This document shows, in pieces, positions 60,244 through 64,000 of a stretch of DNA of 64,000 bases (its first letter is position 1; the number at the start of each line of letters is the position of its first letter). The notes beneath the pieces were generated by a model. It searched no databases and was not told the DNA's origin. It was given only the letters and a program-made list of their open reading frames with translations. The stretch is from Catenaria anguillulae PL171 (Eukaryota; Blastocladiomycota; Blastocladiomycetes; Blastocladiales; Catenariaceae). The position numbers were made by a program, and so were the translations under genes. The DNA is taken from positions 620,001 through 684,000 of the forward strand of contig MCFL01000002.1 of NCBI GenBank assembly GCA_002102555.1, in the 5' to 3' direction.

Positions 60244-62741
60244 AATCGCAGCTGTCGGCGAGTACGTGCGGGTCGCCGTCGAGGGTGGGTAGACGGAAGG
60301 GGTAGTGTGTGAGGCAATGCGAAAGCAAGTGCAAGAGAATGAGCGGCGTGAGCTGGTGCCAACGGAGAAGGAAAGAGTGTCGGGGCAAAAGGGTGCAGAG
60401 CGAAACGAGGCGGTGCCGGCTTGTCTAGCAGGGTCAATAGTAGTATGATCGAGTCAAGTTGAGTGTGGGCGGTACAGGCTCCCTAGTGTGTGTGTTTGTG
60501 TGTGTGTGTGTGTGTGGGGGGGGGGGGGGGGAGAGATAGAGACGGCAGTGAGTGGATGGATCATCAGCAACATGGAGGCCAGGTCGACGAGACGGATCAG
60601 GCCAGCTCCATCTCTTAGCGGTGGGTCATGTGTGCGGACACTGGGAATAATCCCTGATCCTGCCTCCCCGAATGTTGAAGTTGCTGGTCGCATGCCCGGC
60701 GGCGAAGGTGCGGCGCTTGATCGAACCGGAATGGCGGGAAACATGGACCAAACTACCGGCCGTGGAGCATGCCGACGGACCAAATGACAAAATGGGGGTT
60801 GGGTGGGACGGAAAAGGCGCAGGCAACATACAGGGCAGCAACAACAGTGGGCTGGGCCCGGCAACTGGCAACTGGAAACTGGAAAACTGGGCTGAGGGAA
60901 GCAATCAAGGAGGATGCGCTAAGGCACGAGGACAGCGGCAAGCATACACACAATCAGTCAAATGAAGGCCAAGCGCATGCAGTGTGATCCATGGAGTGTG
61001 TGCATTGATAGAAGTGGGCCGAGAGGTATATCAGTGATGGGATGATGATGGGTGGGGGCAGGAATCTGCTGGGCGACTCGGGCCTCGGGCTCGGCAAGAG
61101 CACGTCAGATCGGCGGCGCATGGGAAAGACAAGGGCTGGGGCAGCATTTGCCGTGTTGCAAATGAAATGCGTGGAAGGCACGGTGGGGCGTTGGCGTTGG
61201 GTGCGTGTTATGGAAGCGTGCATGGACAAGCACGAGGGACAGCGCGTGATTGGGTTCGAGACAGAAATCGAAGGAGCCAAGAGCAGTGTTTTGACGAGGC
61301 ACAAACTTTGGCAGTGTTTCCTTGGAATTGGATTTCCCACTCCCATGCTCGCTTGAATTATGTAAAGAATCCCACAACAGCTTAAGGCTAATGATCCCAA
61401 AATGAATGCGAACAAGAGGACAACGGGCCACTCGACGCCAGTCAATCACAGGAGGTATCATCGACCGTGACTCCTGCCGCCCGTCCCGAGATACCCGCAT
61501 GGATGCATCATGTTCGCTTGACGAAGAAAGACAGGGGGAGCAGCACGAGCAGGATGGCATGGTCGTAGAAAGACGGGAACGGGGCTGTGGTTTGCGACAA
61601 GTATATTCCGATGCAACAAAACATACACGAAAGCAATCGAGGGTCGAAGATGGCCAACGTTGACGCTGCAAGCTGGTGGATGGATGGTTGAAGGCGTCGG
61701 CTGGGCTGGTGGGGCTTTGGAAGGTGGACACTGATCGTCCGATGGTGCTGCCAATGAGATGGCAAGGCTGACGACTTGGACAAGTGAAGGTGGGTATTGT
61801 ATGCGTCGCACGCAGCTGGTGTGTAATGATTGAAAAATGCAGTCGTCATGCGGCGTTGCGCGCGGGAAGCAGTCTGTTCTTATGGCGAAAAGGCTGCAGG
61901 CAGCAGGAATTGCAGCACCATCGAAAAAGCAAACGATTGAAATCGATAAGCCCGATTTTGAGTGGTTTTCGGGTGATTCACAAGCCATATGTGTGCCGCT
62001 TGACGCGTCCGCACTAAACGCCCCTGTTGGCGAGACGGCGCCCCACAACGCACGAGGAAAGGCGAGTGAAGAACGAGAACCATCTATCTACCTACGGCCA
62101 TTCAGGATGTGGACCGAGAATTCCCCAGGCTGTCCCCGAGGCCAGTCCCAAGGCCCGATTTTGCTGCGACGAGAAGGTTGCCCTTGCGCAGCGCACTCGG
62201 CCACATGAACGAATGGTCCAAGTCTGCGCTCAAGATATGCACAACCCAGCAAGACTAAACCATTTGTGACTTCAAGTTGTGGAGCGCATGGATGCTGCAG
62301 CTGAGTGCGAGTTGCCAATCTGACTCCATTTTTTTTCGCATTCCCTGAAAATTATCGGATGGTGCACACGCGGGCTCTCTGTCTCTGATCGGTTAGCTCC
62401 ACAATCGTTGGACCACTTTGCCGCCACTGTTCGGCCTCTGTTCGGCGCCGACACCAATCGGCGGTGGCCGTGAAATTCAGTAGGATTTACTCTAGTTCCC
62501 TACGACACGGAGCAATACAATGAATCATCGCTCGCGCATGTAGCCGTAACCCGCCGTCATCGCCAGATCACCCCTCCTTCGAATTCGCCCTGCCATTGGT
62601 ATTTGCACGCAACTCAATCCCGATTGCACCACAACGCCTCCCTCAAGGCTGCCCTCAAGGTCTTCCCACGCACTTGCTCCTCTCCTCTCGTAACGAACTG
62701 CACGTACCGCACGACTGATCCCGCCCCCAGCTTGCACCATC
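60244..62741. other. Gene-poor 2.5-kb region
   Basis: Apart from the GT/G repeat, no firm gene is seen. Two hydrophobic minus-strand segments in different frames (SCMFCCIGIYLSQTTAPFPS near 61600 and VEWPVVLLFAFILGSLALSC near 61430) could belong to one small membrane protein. The joins, start and end cannot be defined. The last 150 bases are the squalene epoxidase leader. Confidence 0.3.
60486..60531. repeat. (GT)n tract followed by 16 G
   Basis: An imperfect GT repeat runs into an uninterrupted G run at 60516-60531. It lies upstream of the desaturase gene. Such runs are unstable and often misread. Confidence 0.95.
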
Positions 62742-64000
62742 ATGGCCCCAAGAAACGACCAATCCGTGCCCGTCTACCAGCCCAGCCACCACGACATCGT
62801 CATTGTTGGCGCCGGGGTCGCCGGCTCGGCTCTCGCCTACGCACTCGCCCAGGATGGCCGCTCGGTTGCCCTGATCGAGCGTGACCTCTCGGAGCCCGAC
62901 CGCATTGTTGGCGAACTCATGCAACCCGGCGGGTGCCTTGCTCTTGCTCAGCTCGGTCTTGGCGACACGCTCGACAACATGGACGCCATTGACGTTCATG
63001 GCTATGTGGTCCTCGACAAGGACGAGGTGTGTCACCTCAAGTACCCAACGTTGCCAGAAACCGTGCAGCCCACGCAGTTTGCCGGAACGACCGCCATGGG
63101 CAAGTCGTTTCATCATGGCCGCTTCATCATGAACTTGCGCCGCAAGTGCATGGATCATCCCAATGTCACGGTTGTGCAGGCGACCGCGAGCGAGTTGGTG
63201 AGGGACTTGACCGAGCCCCGAGTCGTGGGCGTGCACGCCATTGCCCGGACCAAACGTACGGTTCCGGCACGGCCAACCGCGACACCTCGTCGTCGTCATC
63301 TTCGTCGAGCGATGACGGCGAATCGCTGCCGGCTGAAGAGGAGGTCGAAACCCACCACGAATTCCTCGCCCCACTCACATTCATTGCCGATGGGTGCTTT
63401 TCCAAGTTCCGGCCCTCGATCCTCGGCACCACAATGCAAGCTCCCTCACACTTTGTGGGCTTTATCCTGGACCGCATCACGCTCCCGGCGCCCAACCACG
63501 GCCACGTGGTGCTGGCTGACCCGAGCCCGATCCTGCTGTACCAAATCGGAACCAACGACACGCGCATTCTCGTGGACGTGCCTGGATCATCCATGCCATC
63601 CAACCGCGGTGGCGCGCTCGTGAAGTACCTCACCTCACACGTAGCCCCGCAATTGCCCAAGGACATCCAGCAGCGTTTCTCGACGCCGTCAACACACAAC
63701 GCCCGCGCATCATGCCCAACCCATACCTGCCGCCGCGCCCGCAAGGCGCCGTGCCCGGACTCGTCATGCTGGGCGACGCACACAACATGCGCCATCCGCT
63801 GACTGGCGGCGGCATGTCCGTTGCCCTCAATGACGTTGTGCTGTTGCGCGCCAAGCTGCGCCAAGTCAAGGACCTGGCCGCCTTTGTCGACACGCCCGCG
63901 ACATTTGCAGGCGTGCTGCGGTCTTGGTACTGGCAGCGCAAACGGCTGTCGTCCGTGGTCAACATTTTGGCCAATGCCCTGTACGCGCTGTTTTCCGCGG
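62742..64000 (+). CDS. ERG1: Squalene epoxidase (monooxygenase), 3' end outside window
   Basis: FAD enzyme that converts squalene to 2,3-oxidosqualene in sterol synthesis. ATG 62742; the Rossmann motif is DIVIVGAGVAGSALAYALAQ (from about 62793), followed by VALIERDLSEPDRIVGELMQ and PGGCLALAQLGLGDTLDNMD. FHHGRFIMNLRRK and VVQATASELVRDL come next. A frame break near 63250 leads to an inserted Ser/Asp/Glu-rich linker, then FIADGCFSKFRPSILG and FVGFILDRITLPAPNHGHVV. A second break near 63690 precedes RPRIMPNPYLPP and GLVMLGDAHNMRHPLTGGGM (the second FAD-binding motif, near 63765). The frame runs open to the window end. It implies an aerobic sterol-making organism. Confidence 0.93.

Overview
The window is a stretch of nuclear DNA from a eukaryote, most likely a flagellated (zoosporic) early-diverging fungus. 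Genes carry short GT-AG introns of about 50-110 bases with GTACGT-like donors, intergenic spacers are short, and coding DNA is moderately GC-rich. Fungal markers are a WOPR (Gti1/Pac2) transcription factor, a Crt10-like WD protein, a Gfd2/YDR514C-like nuclease and a fungal-type M16 protease. Flagellum or tubulin genes lost from non-flagellated fungi sit beside them: CFAP61, RABL2 and a vasohibin-type tubulin carboxypeptidase. I cannot name the species.

Layout: 0.7-2.6 kb WOPR regulator (-); 3.4-5.8 kb a tandem pair of FAR-17a/AIG1-like membrane proteins (-); 6.2-8.1 kb Crt10-like protein (-), divergent from CFAP61 (+, 8.3-12.7 kb); 13-14.6 kb an unknown basic, Ser/Arg-rich protein; 14.9-18.1 kb an FHA-kinase of the Chk2/Rad53 type; 18.8-22.1 kb coding-like fragments I could not assign; 22.1-25.3 kb an M16C metalloprotease; 26.6-29.6 kb two tandem secreted S1/P1 nucleases; 30.1-31.5 kb a membrane-anchored NGG-repeat protein (-); 32.2-33.4 kb unknown (-); 33.7-35.2 kb Gfd2-like DEDDh nuclease (-); 35.9-37.8 kb a secreted HExxH protease; 38.0-39.1 kb vasohibin; 39.3-41.3 kb SF3A1 (-); 41.7-44.5 kb MCM3 (-), divergent from SYS1 (+); 45.7-50.3 kb three related seven-pass membrane proteins; 50.6-51.3 kb Pop7/Rpp20 (-); 51.7-52.5 kb RABL2 (-), divergent from a coiled-coil protein (+); 54.5-58.0 kb a PAS/histidine-kinase-like protein that looks catalytically dead; 58.6-60.2 kb a cytochrome b5 front-end desaturase (-); 62.7 kb to the end, squalene epoxidase (partial).

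Nearly every gene, including single-copy essentials such as MCM3 and SF3A1, needs one or more frame corrections. In each case I worked through base by base, one base is missing. This points to consensus deletions in a long-read assembly rather than to decay, so exon joins below are approximate and breaks should not be read as pseudogenes without checking reads.

The genes do not form one pathway. Themes are zoospore biology (CFAP61, RABL2, vasohibin, perhaps the coiled-coil gene), membrane sensing (the seven-pass trio and the kinase-like receptor), secreted degradation (two nucleases, one metalloprotease), lipid synthesis (desaturase, squalene epoxidase) and core genome maintenance and RNA processing (MCM3, Chk2, SF3A1, Pop7).
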